Position numbers and translations under genes: made by a program
The notes under the pieces: generated by a model
What the model saw: only the letters and a program-made list of their open reading frames with translations
The model's database searches: none
Told to the model about the DNA's origin: nothing
In this document: piece by piece, positions 42,280 through 54,093 of the stretch
Layout: every line of letters starts with the position of its first letter
How positions within the stretch are numbered: position 1 is the stretch's first letter
NCBI RefSeq assembly: GCF_000517425.1
Contig: NZ_CP006569.1
Span: forward strand, 496,001-560,000
Source: Sodalis praecaptivus
GTDB lineage: Bacteria; Pseudomonadota; Gammaproteobacteria; Enterobacterales; Enterobacteriaceae
Direction: 5' to 3'
Length of the DNA stretch: 64,000 bases

Positions 42280-43629
42280 TTAGGTTTCCTGCAAGCCGAG
42301 CTTCTTCTCCAGATAATGGATATTGGTGCCGCCCTGCTGGAAATGCTCGTCATTCATGATCTTCAACTGCAAATCGATATTGGTTTTAATGCCGTCGATA
42401 ATCAGCTCCGCCAGCGCATTTTTCATGCGGGCGATGGCCACGTCGCGGGTTTCACCAAAACAGATAAGCTTGCCTATCATGGAGTCGTAGAACGGCGGTA
42501 CCGAGTAACCGGCATAGATATGCGACTCCCAGCGCACGCCCAAGCCGCCCGGCGCATGAAACCGGGTGATTTTGCCCGGGCTCGGCAGGAAGCTTGTCGG
42601 ATCTTCGGCGTTGATACGGCATTCCACCGCGTGGCCGGACACCTTGACATCCTCCTGCTTCAAGGACAAGGGCTGTCCGGCGGCGATGCGCAGCTGTTCT
42701 TTGATCAGATCCACGCCGGTTATCATTTCGGTCACCGGGTGTTCCACCTGGATACGGGTATTCATCTCGATAAAGAAAAATTCACCGTTCTCGTAGAGGA
42801 ATTCAAAGGTGCCGGCGCCGCGATAGCCGATTTCCACACAGGCTTTGGCGCAGCGCTCGCCGATAAAGCGGCGCAATTCTTCGGTAATGCCGGGCGCCGG
42901 CGCTTCTTCCACCACCTTTTGATGACGGCGCTGCATGGAGCAGTCGCGCTCCGCCAGGTAAAGGGCGTTGCCTTGACCGTCAGCCAGCACCTGGATCTCG
43001 ATATGGCGCGGATTCTCCAGATACTTCTCCATGTAGACCATATCGTTATTGAACGCGGCCTTCGCTTCGGCGCGGGTCATACGGATGGAGGCGTCCAGCT
43101 CTTTGTCGCTGCGCACCACGCGCATCCCGCGCCCGCCGCCGCCGCCGGAAGCCTTGATGATTACCGGATAGCCGATGCGGTTGGCGATGGCGCGGTTTTT
43201 GTCCATATCCTCACCCACCGGTCCGTCGGAACCGGGGACGCAGGGGACGCCGGCCTTTTTCATCGCGTTAATGGCGGAAACTTTATCACCCATCAGCCTA
43301 ATGGTTTCCGCGCGCGGGCCGATAAAGATGAAGCCTGAGCGCTCAACCTGCTCGGCGAAATCGGCGTTCTCGGAGAGGAAACCGTAGCCCGGGTGGATAG
43401 CCACCGAGCCGGTGATCTCCGCCGCGGAGATGATGGCGGGGATATTGAGGTAGCTTTTTACCGACGGCGGCGGGCCGATACAGATTGTCTCATCGGCCAA
43501 CAGCACATGTTTTAGGTCACGGTCGGCGGTGGAGTGTACCGCCACGGTTTTGATACCCAGTTCTTTACACGCGCGCAGAATACGCAACGCAATTTCACCG
43601 CGGTTTGCGATGACGATTTTATCTAGCAT
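42280..43629 (-). CDS. accC: biotin carboxylase subunit AccC
   Basis: 449 residues, E. coli length. ATP-grasp enzyme that carboxylates biotin on AccB in the first step of fatty-acid synthesis. Seen: N-terminal [21 protein letters not shown], glycine-rich ATP loop [11 protein letters not shown], and catalytic region [20 protein letters not shown]. It lies 11 bp after accB. Confidence 0.98.
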   Translation of the reverse strand: MLDKIVIANRGEIALRILRACKELGIKTVAVHSTADRDLKHVLLADETICIGPPPSVKSYLNIPAIISAAEITGSVAIHPGYGFLSENADFAEQVERSGFIFIGPRAETIRLMGDKVSAINAMKKAGVPCVPGSDGPVGEDMDKNRAIANRIGYPVIIKASGGGGGRGMRVVRSDKELDASIRMTRAEAKAAFNNDMVYMEKYLENPRHIEIQVLADGQGNALYLAERDCSMQRRHQKVVEEAPAPGITEELRRFIGERCAKACVEIGYRGAGTFEFLYENGEFFFIEMNTRIQVEHPVTEMITGVDLIKEQLRIAAGQPLSLKQEDVKVSGHAVECRINAEDPTSFLPSPGKITRFHAPGGLGVRWESHIYAGYSVPPFYDSMIGKLICFGETRDVAIARMKNALAELIIDGIKTNIDLQLKIMNDEHFQQGGTNIHYLEKKLGLQET

Positions 43630-43640
43630 TTGGCGCCTCG

Positions 43641-44105
43641 TTATTCGATGACGACCAGCGGCTCGTCGAATTCAACCGGTTGGCCGTTATCCAGCAGGAT
43701 AGCTTTCACCACGCCGGCTTTATCCGATTCAATCTGGTTCATCATTTTCATCGCTTCAACGATACAAAGGGTGTCGCCAACGTTGACCTTCTGACCGACC
43801 TCGACGAAAGGTTTCGCATCCGGGCTCGGGGTGCGGTAGAAGGTTCCCACCATCGGCGAGCGCACAAGGTGACCGCTCATGGTCGCGGGCACGGCGGCGG
43901 CTTCCGCTGCGACAGGCGCGGCGGCGGCCGGGACCGCGGACTGCTGCTGCACCGCAGGGATATAAGCCTGTTGCATCATCGGGTAGGCCGGTTGCGCCGT
44001 AGCACGACTGATACGAACCGATTCTTCACCTTCAGAAATTTCCAGCTCGGAAATGCCGGATTCTTCAACCAGTTCAATCAGTTTCTTGATCTTACGAATA
44101 TCCAT
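43641..44105 (-). CDS. accB: biotin carboxyl carrier protein AccB
   Basis: 154 residues. N-terminal helix [20 protein letters not shown], an Ala/Pro-rich flexible linker (~residues 45-75), and the C-terminal biotinyl domain with thumb ([18 protein letters not shown]) and biotinylation site [10 protein letters not shown] (Lys of MKM). Carries CO2 on biotin between AccC and the carboxyltransferase. Preceded 21 bp upstream by aroQ. Confidence 0.98.
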   Translation of the reverse strand: MDIRKIKKLIELVEESGISELEISEGEESVRISRATAQPAYPMMQQAYIPAVQQQSAVPAAAAPVAAEAAAVPATMSGHLVRSPMVGTFYRTPSPDAKPFVEVGQKVNVGDTLCIVEAMKMMNQIESDKAGVVKAILLDNGQPVEFDEPLVVIE

Positions 44106-44126
44106 GAGTGGGGTTCCATACTCTAA

Positions 44127-44579
44127 TTAATTGGATGTGGACAGGCGTTTGACCGCCGTCTGTAAAGCAAAGTGATACCCATCGGCGCCGAGGCCGCATA
44201 TCACGCCAACCGCAATATCGGACAGATAGGAGTGATGACGGAAAGGTTCCCGCGCATGCACATTGGAGAGATGAATCTCAATGAACGGGATGTTTACCGC
44301 TAACAGCGCATCGCGCAGGGCGACGCTGGTATGGGTAAACGCCGCGGGGTTGATAATGATAAAATCGGTATTCCCCCGGGCCTGATGGATACGGTCGATC
44401 AGCGCATGTTCCGCGTTGGACTGAAAATGGCTGAGTTCTGCCCCCAGGCTGCCGGCCAGCGTGCCCAGACTCGCGATGATGTCGGCAAGGGTGGTATGAC
44501 CATACTTATCCGGTTCGCGGGTGCCGAGCAAATTCAGGTTCGGCCCATTGAGAAGCAAAATGTGGAACTTATCGGCCAT
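44127..44579 (-). CDS. aroQ: type II 3-dehydroquinate dehydratase AroQ
   Basis: 150 residues from ATG 44579 (GGGAG 11 bases upstream); a TTG seven codons earlier is rejected. Shikimate pathway enzyme converting dehydroquinate to dehydroshikimate. Active-site motifs [20 protein letters not shown] (catalytic Tyr), [17 protein letters not shown] and [20 protein letters not shown] are present. The type II enzyme is absent from E. coli but common upstream of accB in Yersinia and Serratia relatives. Confidence 0.97.
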   Translation of the reverse strand: MADKFHILLLNGPNLNLLGTREPDKYGHTTLADIIASLGTLAGSLGAELSHFQSNAEHALIDRIHQARGNTDFIIINPAAFTHTSVALRDALLAVNIPFIEIHLSNVHAREPFRHHSYLSDIAVGVICGLGADGYHFALQTAVKRLSTSN

Positions 44580-44820
44580 TATGCGGCGATCTCCCTTCAA
44601 TTTACGTTACCCCGTAGAAAATAACCAACGGTAAACGATTTGTCATCTTTTTGCTGACATTTCGATGCTGATTTGCCATCGGGGTCAGGCATTATAATGA
44701 TATCGCGGATTTTCGCAGCAAATTACTGGCGGTATCCGCGAAGATATCTTTTAACGACCTGTTTCGGGCGGGAGCAAGATAACGCAACTGGTTACTATAA
44801 CGGAAGTGAAAATTGATCTT

Positions 44821-45420
44821 TCACCGCCACCATTGGCGAAATTTCTTATAGCGTAGAGCCAGGAGCGCCAGCGCCGCCGCGGCATACAACACCGGCTGCG
44901 GCGAAAGGATTTTAACTGACCACAGATAGTGAATCGGCGCTAGGATGGCCACTATATAAATCAGATTGTGCAGGATTTGCCAGCGATTTTTTAATTTGCG
45001 CTGCGCCCACAGGGTAGAGGTGCCGGCCAGCAGCAGCAATATCACCCAACTGGTAATGCCGAGCACCAGATAGGGGCGGGTCACCAGCTCCCGGCTGAGT
45101 AAACGCAGGTTGTCGATCCCGAGTTCCAGCAGCGCATAACTGGCCAAATGCAGCGTGGCCCAGGCAAAACACCACAGTCCGAGCAACCGCCGGCAACGGA
45201 CAAGCAGCGGCTGGCGCGCGTAGCGGGCCAGGGGCGTCACCAGTAGCGAGGCCAGCAGCAACTTAAGCGCCATGCGGCCGGTGAAATGCTGGATATCTTT
45301 GGCGGGATCGGCGCTGAAGTCGCCTTGGCTGACGGCATAGACCAGCCACAGCAGCGGCAGCAGGGCGGCCAGGTGCAACACTATTTTTAGCCAAAATAGG
45401 TGCTTTAGATTCAGACGCAC
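44821..45420 (-). CDS. msrQ: heme-binding membrane subunit MsrQ (YedZ)
   Basis: 199 residues starting at GTG immediately after the msrP stop. About six membrane helices with histidines for heme b ([55 protein letters not shown]). Passes electrons from the quinone pool to MsrP for repair of oxidised periplasmic methionines. Confidence 0.95.
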   Translation of the reverse strand: MRLNLKHLFWLKIVLHLAALLPLLWLVYAVSQGDFSADPAKDIQHFTGRMALKLLLASLLVTPLARYARQPLLVRCRRLLGLWCFAWATLHLASYALLELGIDNLRLLSRELVTRPYLVLGITSWVILLLLAGTSTLWAQRKLKNRWQILHNLIYIVAILAPIHYLWSVKILSPQPVLYAAAALALLALRYKKFRQWWR

Positions 45421-46422
45421 TTAGAAATTCTCCCGCAGGTTCAGACCGCGATACAGGCTGGCCACACGATCGGCATAGCCGTTATACAGCAGCGTCGGTT
45501 GTCGTTTAACGTCCAGAATGCCGCCGCTGCCGATAACTCTCTCCGTCGCCTGCGACCAGCGAGGATGATCCACATGCGGGTTCACGTTGGCGTAAAAACC
45601 ATATTCATTCGGCGCCGCCAGATTCCAGGTGGTGGGCGGTTTATTACGGGTCAGGCGGATATGCACGATGGATTTGATTCCTTTAAAACCGTATTTCCAA
45701 GGCGTAATCAGCCTGATGGGCGCGCCGTTTTGCGGCGGTAGCGTTTTGCCATAAACGCCCACGGTCATTAACGCCAGCGGATGCATGGCTTCGTCCAGCC
45801 GCAAAGCTTCTACATAGGGATATTGCAGGCCGCCGCCGATAAAGCTGTCTTTTTCTCCCGGCATCTGTTCGGGATCATCAAGGGTCTGGAAGGCAACAAA
45901 ACGCGCCTGACCGGTGGGTTCCACCAGCTTCAGCAACTGATTGAGCTCAAAGCCTATCCAGGGGATCACCATGGACCAGGCCTCGACGCAGCGCAGTCGG
46001 TAAATACGTTCTTCCAGCGCGAACCGCTTGAGTATATCCGCCATGTCCAGCGTCATCGGTTTTGCGACTTCGCCGTCAATACGTATCTGCCACCCCTCGG
46101 TTTTCAGACCGCCGGCGTGCGCGGCGGGGTCCGCCTTATCCAGTCCAAATTCGTAAAAGTTGTTGTACCCGGTAACCTTGTCCACCGGCGTGAGCGGTGC
46201 TGGTGTATGCCACGCCGCGGGGCGCGTAAAGTCTAACGGTTTACCCGGCGGCGGCTTCACCGCCTTATCCCGGCTGAAAAAAGAGAGCAGATCCGCACGC
46301 GCCGCGGGAGAAAGGCTGAGAGTGGCGGCGGTAATACCGAGCGCTTTCAGTACTTTACGACGCTGAAAAAAAACTTCTTCAGCGGTAACGTCGGCCTCGC
46401 GCAATCTGGGCAAAGAAATCAT
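45421..46422 (-). CDS. msrP: periplasmic methionine sulfoxide reductase catalytic subunit MsrP (YedY)
   Basis: 333 residues from ATG 46422 (GGAG six bases upstream). Twin-arginine signal with [12 protein letters not shown], then a molybdopterin domain of the sulfite-oxidase fold with the Mo-ligand Cys in [15 protein letters not shown]. Reduces Met-sulfoxide in periplasmic proteins. In E. coli msrPQ lies elsewhere on the chromosome (with hiuH); here it sits between aroQ and csrD, as in Yersinia-like genomes. Confidence 0.96.
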   Translation of the reverse strand: MISLPRLREADVTAEEVFFQRRKVLKALGITAATLSLSPAARADLLSFFSRDKAVKPPPGKPLDFTRPAAWHTPAPLTPVDKVTGYNNFYEFGLDKADPAAHAGGLKTEGWQIRIDGEVAKPMTLDMADILKRFALEERIYRLRCVEAWSMVIPWIGFELNQLLKLVEPTGQARFVAFQTLDDPEQMPGEKDSFIGGGLQYPYVEALRLDEAMHPLALMTVGVYGKTLPPQNGAPIRLITPWKYGFKGIKSIVHIRLTRNKPPTTWNLAAPNEYGFYANVNPHVDHPRWSQATERVIGSGGILDVKRQPTLLYNGYADRVASLYRGLNLRENF

Positions 46423-46561
46423 GGCGAACTCCATCGGGATAATTTTGGTGCCGGTTTAAGTATGACGTATAAATTGCGTTTTTATTCGCTGACGGAAACG
46501 GCTATTTTTAAAGCGGCCGCTTAAGAATATCGGTAACCCCCTTTTGTTATGGAGTTCAGGG

Positions 46562-48508
46562 ATGCGACTCAACGTCCGACTCTCGGCCATGACGGCCATG
46601 CTTTGTGCCCTAGTGACGCTGCTGATGCTGGCGGGCAGCGCATTGAGTTATTTCAGGCTGCACCAGCAACGGCTGGACAGGCAGTTGACGGCGATGGCCG
46701 ACAGCTTCGATCGCTTGATGTTGACGGAGCCGCTGCCTGCCGTGGCGCCCTGGCTGCCGCTGGCGATGGATAGCGCCGGCATTACCCGACTGGAGCTGTT
46801 GCGTCGGGGGGAAACCGTTTACCACCTGGCGCTGCCGCCGGGCAGCGGACGCGGCGACCCATTGTCCGACACTCAGCGACAGCGGGAATTGCCGCTGCCG
46901 CGCCATCCCGACTACCGGTTGGTCATCTTCTACACCGACACGCTGGCCAGCGATGTTCACTCCCTGCGGGCTACCGCGCCGGTTAGCGTGGCGCTGGGTC
47001 TTATCCTCGTGTTTTTGTTTCTCGCTCTGCGCTGGCTGCGCCGGCAAATACAGCCACAAGAATCGCTGGAAACGCGGGCCAGGCGCATTATTTACGGCGA
47101 GCGCGAGAATGTGGGCGAGCAGCCGGATGAAATGCCTAGCCTGACCGGCAGCGCCATCGATCGCCTGTTGCGTGATTTGGCGCAGGCGCGTGAGCAGCGC
47201 AGTCGGGTGGATATTCTGATACGCGCTTTCGCCGCCCATGACGCGCGCACCGGGCTGACCAACCGGCTGTCGTTCGATAGCCAGCTGGCTCTGCAACTGG
47301 AGGATAACCAGGATGTGGGCGCCCACGGCGTGGTGCTGCTGATTATGCGCCCGGACCCCGAGCGGCTGGCGGAGCGTCTGGGGCCGGCCCATGCCGCGGC
47401 GATTGACGGCGCGTTAATCAATTTGGTGTCGGTCTCGGTCAAACGTTATCCAGACGCGTTGCTGGCGCACTATTTTCGCGACGATTTAGCGGTACTGTTG
47501 CCGCACTGTTCGCTGAAAGAAGCGGAATCCCTCACCCACCAGCTGCTGGGCGCTCTGGCCACCCTGCCGGATATACCGGCCGCCTGCCGCGACGATCTGC
47601 TGCACATTGGGGTAAGCGCTTACCGTCCCGGCCAGACGGCGGTGGAAGTGATGGAGAGCGCCGAGCACGCCGCGCGTGAGGCGGGGCTACAGGGGGGTAA
47701 CGGCTGGTCGGTCTATGATAATCGCGTGCCGCAGCGGGCGCGCGGCAACGTCAAATGGCGCACGCTACTTGAGAACACGCTGACCGGCGGCGGCCCTCAA
47801 CTGCTGATCCGCCCCGCTTTCGGCCGCGATGGCGCGCTTGACCATTACATCGTCATCAACCGCATCCAGGATGGCGCTGATACCTTGACCGCGGCCGAAT
47901 TTTTGCCGGTGATGCGCCAATTGGGGCTGGCGCAGCGCTATGAACGCCAACAGCTGCTGCGGTTGATCCCGCTGCTGTCCCAACTGCCGGGGGTGGTCCT
48001 GTCGATAGCGATAAGTGTGGACTCACTCTTGCAGCGCGATTTTCGTCACTGGTTGCGCGATACCCTCATGCAGTGCGGTAAATCCGTGCGAAGCCAAATT
48101 ATGTTTGAACTTGTTGAGGCGGATCTCTGTCAACATTTGGAACCTCTACGTCCGGCGCTACGTCTGTTGACCGGACTCGGTTGTTTGTTAACGGTTAACC
48201 GGGCCGGGATGACCCTGGTCAGTACCGGCTACATCAGTATGGTACCGATTTCAGTTATCAAACTGCATCCCGGCCTGGTGCGCGATATCGACCGTCGACA
48301 GGAGAATCAACTGTTCGTGCAAAGTTTGCCGGAAGCCTGCATCGGCACCCGGACGCGGGTTTTTGCGACCGGCGTGCGCAGCGCGCGCGAGTGGCAAACC
48401 TTGTTGGATCATGCCGTAGCGGGCGGCGAAGGCGATTTCTTCGCACCGATTGCGCCGTTAGGGGAGTTGCTAAAAAAATATTCACGATTTGATCCGAGAT
48501 TAGTATAA
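46562..48508 (+). CDS. csrD: CsrB/CsrC sRNA decay regulator CsrD (YhdA)
   Basis: 648 residues from ATG 46562 (GGAG upstream). N-terminal membrane anchor (MTAMLCALVTLLMLAGSALSY) and second helix VALGLILVFLFLALRWL, then a GGDEF-like domain with the motif degenerated to HYFRDDLA and a C-terminal EAL-like domain lacking the EAL triad. Loss of catalytic motifs is normal for CsrD, which marks CsrB/C RNAs for RNase E rather than making or degrading c-di-GMP. It stands immediately upstream of mreB, as in E. coli. Confidence 0.95.
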   Translation: MRLNVRLSAMTAMLCALVTLLMLAGSALSYFRLHQQRLDRQLTAMADSFDRLMLTEPLPAVAPWLPLAMDSAGITRLELLRRGETVYHLALPPGSGRGDPLSDTQRQRELPLPRHPDYRLVIFYTDTLASDVHSLRATAPVSVALGLILVFLFLALRWLRRQIQPQESLETRARRIIYGERENVGEQPDEMPSLTGSAIDRLLRDLAQAREQRSRVDILIRAFAAHDARTGLTNRLSFDSQLALQLEDNQDVGAHGVVLLIMRPDPERLAERLGPAHAAAIDGALINLVSVSVKRYPDALLAHYFRDDLAVLLPHCSLKEAESLTHQLLGALATLPDIPAACRDDLLHIGVSAYRPGQTAVEVMESAEHAAREAGLQGGNGWSVYDNRVPQRARGNVKWRTLLENTLTGGGPQLLIRPAFGRDGALDHYIVINRIQDGADTLTAAEFLPVMRQLGLAQRYERQQLLRLIPLLSQLPGVVLSIAISVDSLLQRDFRHWLRDTLMQCGKSVRSQIMFELVEADLCQHLEPLRPALRLLTGLGCLLTVNRAGMTLVSTGYISMVPISVIKLHPGLVRDIDRRQENQLFVQSLPEACIGTRTRVFATGVRSAREWQTLLDHAVAGGEGDFFAPIAPLGELLKKYSRFDPRLV

Positions 48509-49864
<1,356 letters not shown>

Positions 49865-49873
49865 CCTGCCTCG

Positions 49874-49937
49874 AAAAGGGGGGAACCGTCCGGGTAAATG
49901 CTGCAATGGGCTGTCCCGGACGGCGCCCCCCTTTTTT
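49874..49937 (+). terminator. terminator between mreB and mreC
   Basis: A two-part stem: AAAAGGGGGG pairs with CCCCCCTTTT, and inside it CCGTCCGGG pairs with CCCGGACGG, followed by further T. It would stop most transcripts after mreB, giving more MreB than MreCD. Confidence 0.88.
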
Positions 49938-49958
49938 GTTGAGGAAAATGCCTAGTTT

Positions 49959-51452
49959 ATGAAGCCGATTTTCAGCAGAGGCCCTTCTCTGCAACTGCGA
50001 CTTTTTCTGGCGGTCATGGTGGCTATCGCCGTCATTATCGCCGACAGCCGGCTGGGGACGTTCGTTAAAATCCGGACCTATATGGATACGGCCGTCAGTC
50101 CCTTCTATTTTCTGGCCAATGGCCCGCGCCAGATGCTGGATAATGTGTCGCAGACGCTGGCGACCCGCGCCCAGTTGGCGCTGGAAAACCGGGCGCTGCG
50201 CCAGGAGTTGCTGTTGAAGAACAGCGAGCAGCTGCTGTTGGGCCAGTACAAGCAGGAAAACGCCCGGCTGCGCGAGCTGCTGGGGTCGCCGCTGCGCCAG
50301 GATGAACAGAAAATGGTCACCCAGGTGATCTCCACCAGTACCGATCCCTATAGCGATCAGGTGGTGATCGACAAAGGGCTGGATAATGGCGTTTATGTGG
50401 GCCAGCCGGTCATCAGCGACAAAGGGGTGGTAGGCCAGGTGATCGCCACCAGCAAGCTCACCAGCCGGGTGCTGCTGATTTGCGATGCGTCCCACGCGCT
50501 GCCGATACAGGTGCTGCGCAACGATATTCGTGTGATCGTCGCCGGTAATGGCTGTACCGAGGATTTACAGCTGGAGCATTTGCCGGGCAATACCGACATT
50601 CGCGTCGGCGACGTGCTGGTGACTTCCGGTTTGGGGGGGCGCTTCCCGGAAGGGTATCCGGTGGCGGTTGTCTCCTCGGTGAAAGTCGATACGCAGCGCG
50701 CCTATACCGTCATCCAGGCACGCCCCACGGCCGGCCTACAGCGTCTGCGCTATTTGCTGCTGCTGTGGGGCGCCGATCCGCGCGGCGAGGTGCCGCTGCC
50801 GCCTGACGAGGTGCATAGGGTGGCTAATGAACGCTTGATGCAAATGATGCCGCAGGTGCTGCCGCCGCCTGACGCTATGGGACCGCCGCCGCCGGCCGGT
50901 GCCGTGGCCCAGCCCGCCGCGAGCGGCTCGTCGCCGGACAGCGCGGGCGCAACCACTTCAGGCGGTGCGGCCACTCGCGGCGCAGCGGCGGGCGCAACCC
51001 CTTCTGCCGGCGCGGCGAATCGCGGCGCAGCGGCGGGCGCAACCCCTTCAGGCGGTGCGGCGAATCGCGGCGCAGCGGCAGGCGCAACCCCTTCAGGCGG
51101 TGCGGGCACTCGCGGCGCAGCGGCGGGCGCAACCCCTTCAGGCGGTGCGGCGAATCGCGGCACAGCGGAGGGCGCAACCCCTTCTGCCGGCGCGGCGAAT
51201 CGCGGCGCAGCGGCGAGAGAGGGCGATGCTCACGGCAGCTCGGCGTCGTCGCGTCAGCAGAGAGAGGGCGCCCGCGCTGACGTGACCCGCCGCGTGGGTG
51301 AAAGCGCCCCTCGCGCAGAACGTCCGGCCAGCGGCACCAGCCGCGCGGCGAGTGCCGGAAGCAACGGCGCCAGCCAGGACGCCTCTGGCGCTCCCCAAAA
51401 CGCCACACCGCCGCGGCGGCCCCTATTTGGCGGCGCGGGAGAGGGACAATGA
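49959..51452 (+). CDS. mreC: rod-shape protein MreC with expanded repetitive C-terminus
   Basis: 497 residues against 367 in E. coli. Residues ~1-310 are a normal MreC: one membrane helix ([20 protein letters not shown]), a coiled coil ([30 protein letters not shown]) and the beta-barrel domain ([39 protein letters not shown]). After a Pro-rich stretch the tail holds six 15-residue repeats ([15 protein letters not shown] and variants) and then a Ser/Ala/Arg-rich end. The tail lies in the periplasm. Frame is kept throughout and the stop overlaps mreD (ATGA). Confidence 0.96.
   Translation: MKPIFSRGPSLQLRLFLAVMVAIAVIIADSRLGTFVKIRTYMDTAVSPFYFLANGPRQMLDNVSQTLATRAQLALENRALRQELLLKNSEQLLLGQYKQENARLRELLGSPLRQDEQKMVTQVISTSTDPYSDQVVIDKGLDNGVYVGQPVISDKGVVGQVIATSKLTSRVLLICDASHALPIQVLRNDIRVIVAGNGCTEDLQLEHLPGNTDIRVGDVLVTSGLGGRFPEGYPVAVVSSVKVDTQRAYTVIQARPTAGLQRLRYLLLLWGADPRGEVPLPPDEVHRVANERLMQMMPQVLPPPDAMGPPPPAGAVAQPAASGSSPDSAGATTSGGAATRGAAAGATPSAGAANRGAAAGATPSGGAANRGAAAGATPSGGAGTRGAAAGATPSGGAANRGTAEGATPSAGAANRGAAAREGDAHGSSASSRQQREGARADVTRRVGESAPRAERPASGTSRAASAGSNGASQDASGAPQNATPPRRPLFGGAGEGQ
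50946..51215 (+). repeat. six tandem 45-bp repeats inside mreC
   Basis: Units begin GGCGCAACC at 50946, 50991, 51036, 51081, 51126 and 51171, exactly 45 bp apart. They encode [75 protein letters not shown] and [15 protein letters not shown]. Period is a multiple of three, so copy-number changes keep the frame. Confidence 0.97.
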
Positions 51453-51937
51453 ACCGCTATCACCGCCACGGTGGCTGGATTATTTGGCTCTCCTTCCTCA
51501 TCGCGATTGTTCTGCAAATCATGCCGTGGCCGCCGCAGCTGTACCTTTTTCGTCCCTCCTGGCTTAATTTGCTGCTCATTTACTGGGTGATGGCGCTGCC
51601 GCACCGGGTCAATGTGGGCACCGGTTTTATCCTCGGGCTGATAATGGATCTGATTCTCGGCTCAACCCTGGGGGTGCGTGCTCTGGCGTTCAGTATTCTC
51701 GCGTATCTGGTGGTGTTCAAATTTCAGTTATTTCGCAACATGGCCCTTTGGCAACAGGCGCTGATTGTGATACTGCTGTCATTAACAACGCAGGTGATCG
51801 TATTCTGGGCGGAGTTTTTGGTGATCAATATTTCATTCCGCCCGGAAATATTCTGGAGCAGCGTGGTGGATGGCGTATTGTGGCCCTGGTTGTTCCTGCT
51901 GATGCGCAAAATACGCCGTCAATTTGCCGTGCAGTAG
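51449..51937 (+). CDS. mreD: rod-shape protein MreD
   Basis: 162 residues, E. coli length. Inner-membrane protein with about five helices ([51 protein letters not shown]). Partner of MreC in the elongasome. Its ATG overlaps the mreC stop. maf follows 18 bp on. Confidence 0.97.
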   Translation: MNRYHRHGGWIIWLSFLIAIVLQIMPWPPQLYLFRPSWLNLLLIYWVMALPHRVNVGTGFILGLIMDLILGSTLGVRALAFSILAYLVVFKFQLFRNMALWQQALIVILLSLTTQVIVFWAEFLVINISFRPEIFWSSVVDGVLWPWLFLLMRKIRRQFAVQ

Positions 51938-51955
51938 CGAGAAAAGGAAACCGCG

Positions 51956-52525
51956 ATGAAGGCGATATATCTGGCGTCCGGCTCGCCCCGGCGCAGGGAA
52001 TTACTGGCGCAGCTAGATGTTCCTTTTGCGGTGATTAGCGCCCCGGTGGAGGAGCGCCGCCGCGCTGGCGAAAGCGCGGCAGACTACGTGCAGCGGCTGG
52101 CGCGCGATAAGGCCTGCGCCGGCCTGGCCTGCGCGCCGGAACCGCGGCCGGTGCTGGGCGCTGATACGATTGTGGTCCTTAACCGGCAGGTGCTGGAGAA
52201 GCCGCGCGATGTGCAACACGCCCGGCAGATGCTGACGCAGCTTTCCGGCCAGCGTCATCAGGTGATGACCGCGGTCGCGCTGGCCGACGCCGCGCGGGTT
52301 GCGAGCCGTCTGGTGGTGACCGAGGTGACCTTTCGCGTGCTGACCTCTGACGAGATCGCGCGTTATATCGCTTGCGGGGAACCGATGGACAAGGCCGGCG
52401 CCTATGGTATTCAGGGAAAGGGTGGCGCCTTCGTGCGCTCAATTCACGGCAGCTACCCCGCCGTGGTGGGCCTGCCGCTGGTGGAAACCTGGGAACTGCT
52501 CGGTGAATTCAACGCTCTGGCTTGA
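51956..52525 (+). CDS. yhdE: Maf-family nucleotide pyrophosphatase YhdE
   Basis: 189 residues. Motifs [15 protein letters not shown] at the start, [11 protein letters not shown] and [15 protein letters not shown] identify the dTTP/UTP pyrophosphatase branch of Maf, which hydrolyses (modified) nucleotides. It lies between mreD and rng, as in E. coli; translation of rng begins 13 bp later. Confidence 0.96.
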   Translation: MKAIYLASGSPRRRELLAQLDVPFAVISAPVEERRRAGESAADYVQRLARDKACAGLACAPEPRPVLGADTIVVLNRQVLEKPRDVQHARQMLTQLSGQRHQVMTAVALADAARVASRLVVTEVTFRVLTSDEIARYIACGEPMDKAGAYGIQGKGGAFVRSIHGSYPAVVGLPLVETWELLGEFNALA

Positions 52526-52538
52526 GCAAGAGGAATCT

Positions 52539-54008
52539 ATGACAGCTGAATTACTGGTCAATATCACGCCCTCCGAAACACGGGTTGCCTATATCGACGG
52601 CGGCATCCTGCAGGAGATCCATATCGAGCGGGAAGCGCGGCGCGGCATTGTCGGTAATATCTATAAAGGACGGGTGAGCCGCGTGCTGCCGGGCATGCAG
52701 GCGGCGTTTGTCGATATCGGGCTGGATAAAGCCGCCTTCCTGCACGCCTCGGATATTATGCCTCATACCGAATGCGTGGCCGGCGAAGAACAAAAGAATT
52801 TTCAGGTGCGCGATATCGCCGAGCTGGTGCGCCAGGGGCAGGATATTATGGTGCAGGTGGTGAAAGACCCCCTCGGAACAAAAGGGGCGCGGCTGACCAC
52901 CGATATTACGCTGCCGTCGCGCTATTTGGTCTTTATGCCGGGGGCCGCCCACGTCGGCGTGTCGCAGCGTATCGACAGCGAGGCGGAGCGTGAGCGTTTA
53001 AAACAGATCGTGGCGCACTACTGCGACGAGCAGGGCGGTTTTATCATCCGTACCGCCGCCGAAGGCATCGGCAATGAAGAGCTGTCTCAGGACGCCGCCT
53101 TTCTCAAACGGCTGTGGACAAAAGTCATGGAGCGCAAGCGCCGCAATCAGACCCGCTATATGCTGTATGGCGAGTTGGCCCTCGCCCAGCGCATATTGCG
53201 TGACTTCGCCGGGGCGGCGCTGGACCGTATCCGGGTCGACTCACGGCTGACGCACGAATTGCTGCTGGAGTTTACCGCCGAATATATTCCGGAAATGACC
53301 GCCAAGCTGGAGTATTACAGCGGCAAGCAACCGATCTTTGATCTCTATGATGTAGAAAATGAAATTCAGCGGTCCCTTGAGCGTAAGGTCGAGCTTAAAT
53401 CCGGCGGCTATCTGATCATTGATCAAACCGAAGCGATGACCACTATCGATATCAATACCGGCGCCTTTGTCGGCCACCGCAATCTCGACGAAACGATCTT
53501 CAACACCAATATTGAAGCCACGCAGGCCATTGCGCGCCAGCTGCGGCTGCGTAATCTCGGCGGCATTATCATTATTGATTTTATCGATATGGGCAATGAG
53601 GAGCACCGTCGGCGGGTGCTGCATTCCCTTGAGCAGGCGCTGAGTAAAGATCGGGTGAAAACCGGTATCAATGGGTTTTCACAATTGGGACTGGTGGAGA
53701 TGACGCGCAAACGCACGCGTGAAAGTATTGAACATGTGCTGTGTAGCGAGTGTCCTACCTGTCACGGCCGCGGGACGGTGAAAACCATTGAAACGGTTTG
53801 CTATGAAATCATGCGCGAAATCGTGCGCGTGCACCATGCTTACGACTCCGATCGTTTTCTGGTCTATGCGTCGGCTGCGGTAGGTGAAGCGCTGAAAAGC
53901 GATGAATCTCACGCGCTGGCCGAGGTGGAAATTTTCGTCGGCAAGCAGGTGAAAGTCCAGATAGAGCCGCTTTACAGCCAGGAACAGTTCGATGTGGTGA
54001 TGATGTAA
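52539..54008 (+). CDS. rng: ribonuclease G
   Basis: 489 residues from ATG 52539 (AGAGGAA upstream), E. coli length. Matures the 16S 5' end and decays some mRNAs. N-terminal S1 domain (GIVGNIYKGRVSRVLPGMQA), catalytic DNase-I-like domain with Mg-binding Asp in TTIDINTGAFVG and IIIDFIDMGNEEHRR, and the zinc-link CPTCHGRG. The frame extends upstream through maf but that part is not coding. Confidence 0.97.
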   Translation: MTAELLVNITPSETRVAYIDGGILQEIHIEREARRGIVGNIYKGRVSRVLPGMQAAFVDIGLDKAAFLHASDIMPHTECVAGEEQKNFQVRDIAELVRQGQDIMVQVVKDPLGTKGARLTTDITLPSRYLVFMPGAAHVGVSQRIDSEAERERLKQIVAHYCDEQGGFIIRTAAEGIGNEELSQDAAFLKRLWTKVMERKRRNQTRYMLYGELALAQRILRDFAGAALDRIRVDSRLTHELLLEFTAEYIPEMTAKLEYYSGKQPIFDLYDVENEIQRSLERKVELKSGGYLIIDQTEAMTTIDINTGAFVGHRNLDETIFNTNIEATQAIARQLRLRNLGGIIIIDFIDMGNEEHRRRVLHSLEQALSKDRVKTGINGFSQLGLVEMTRKRTRESIEHVLCSECPTCHGRGTVKTIETVCYEIMREIVRVHHAYDSDRFLVYASAAVGEALKSDESHALAEVEIFVGKQVKVQIEPLYSQEQFDVVMM

Positions 54009-54093
54009 GCCGTTGCCGCCAGGCAGATCTGTAACCAGTAAAAGCCGTCACGTCGGACGCGACGGCCGCGCAACAGCAAGCAAGGAGACAGGC

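Noticed and set aside
42268..43338. 356-codon open frame on the plus strand
   Set aside because: Antisense to accC; no ribosome site and no recognisable protein.
46610..47392. 260-codon open frame on the minus strand
   Set aside because: Antisense to csrD, Gln/Arg/His-rich shadow composition.
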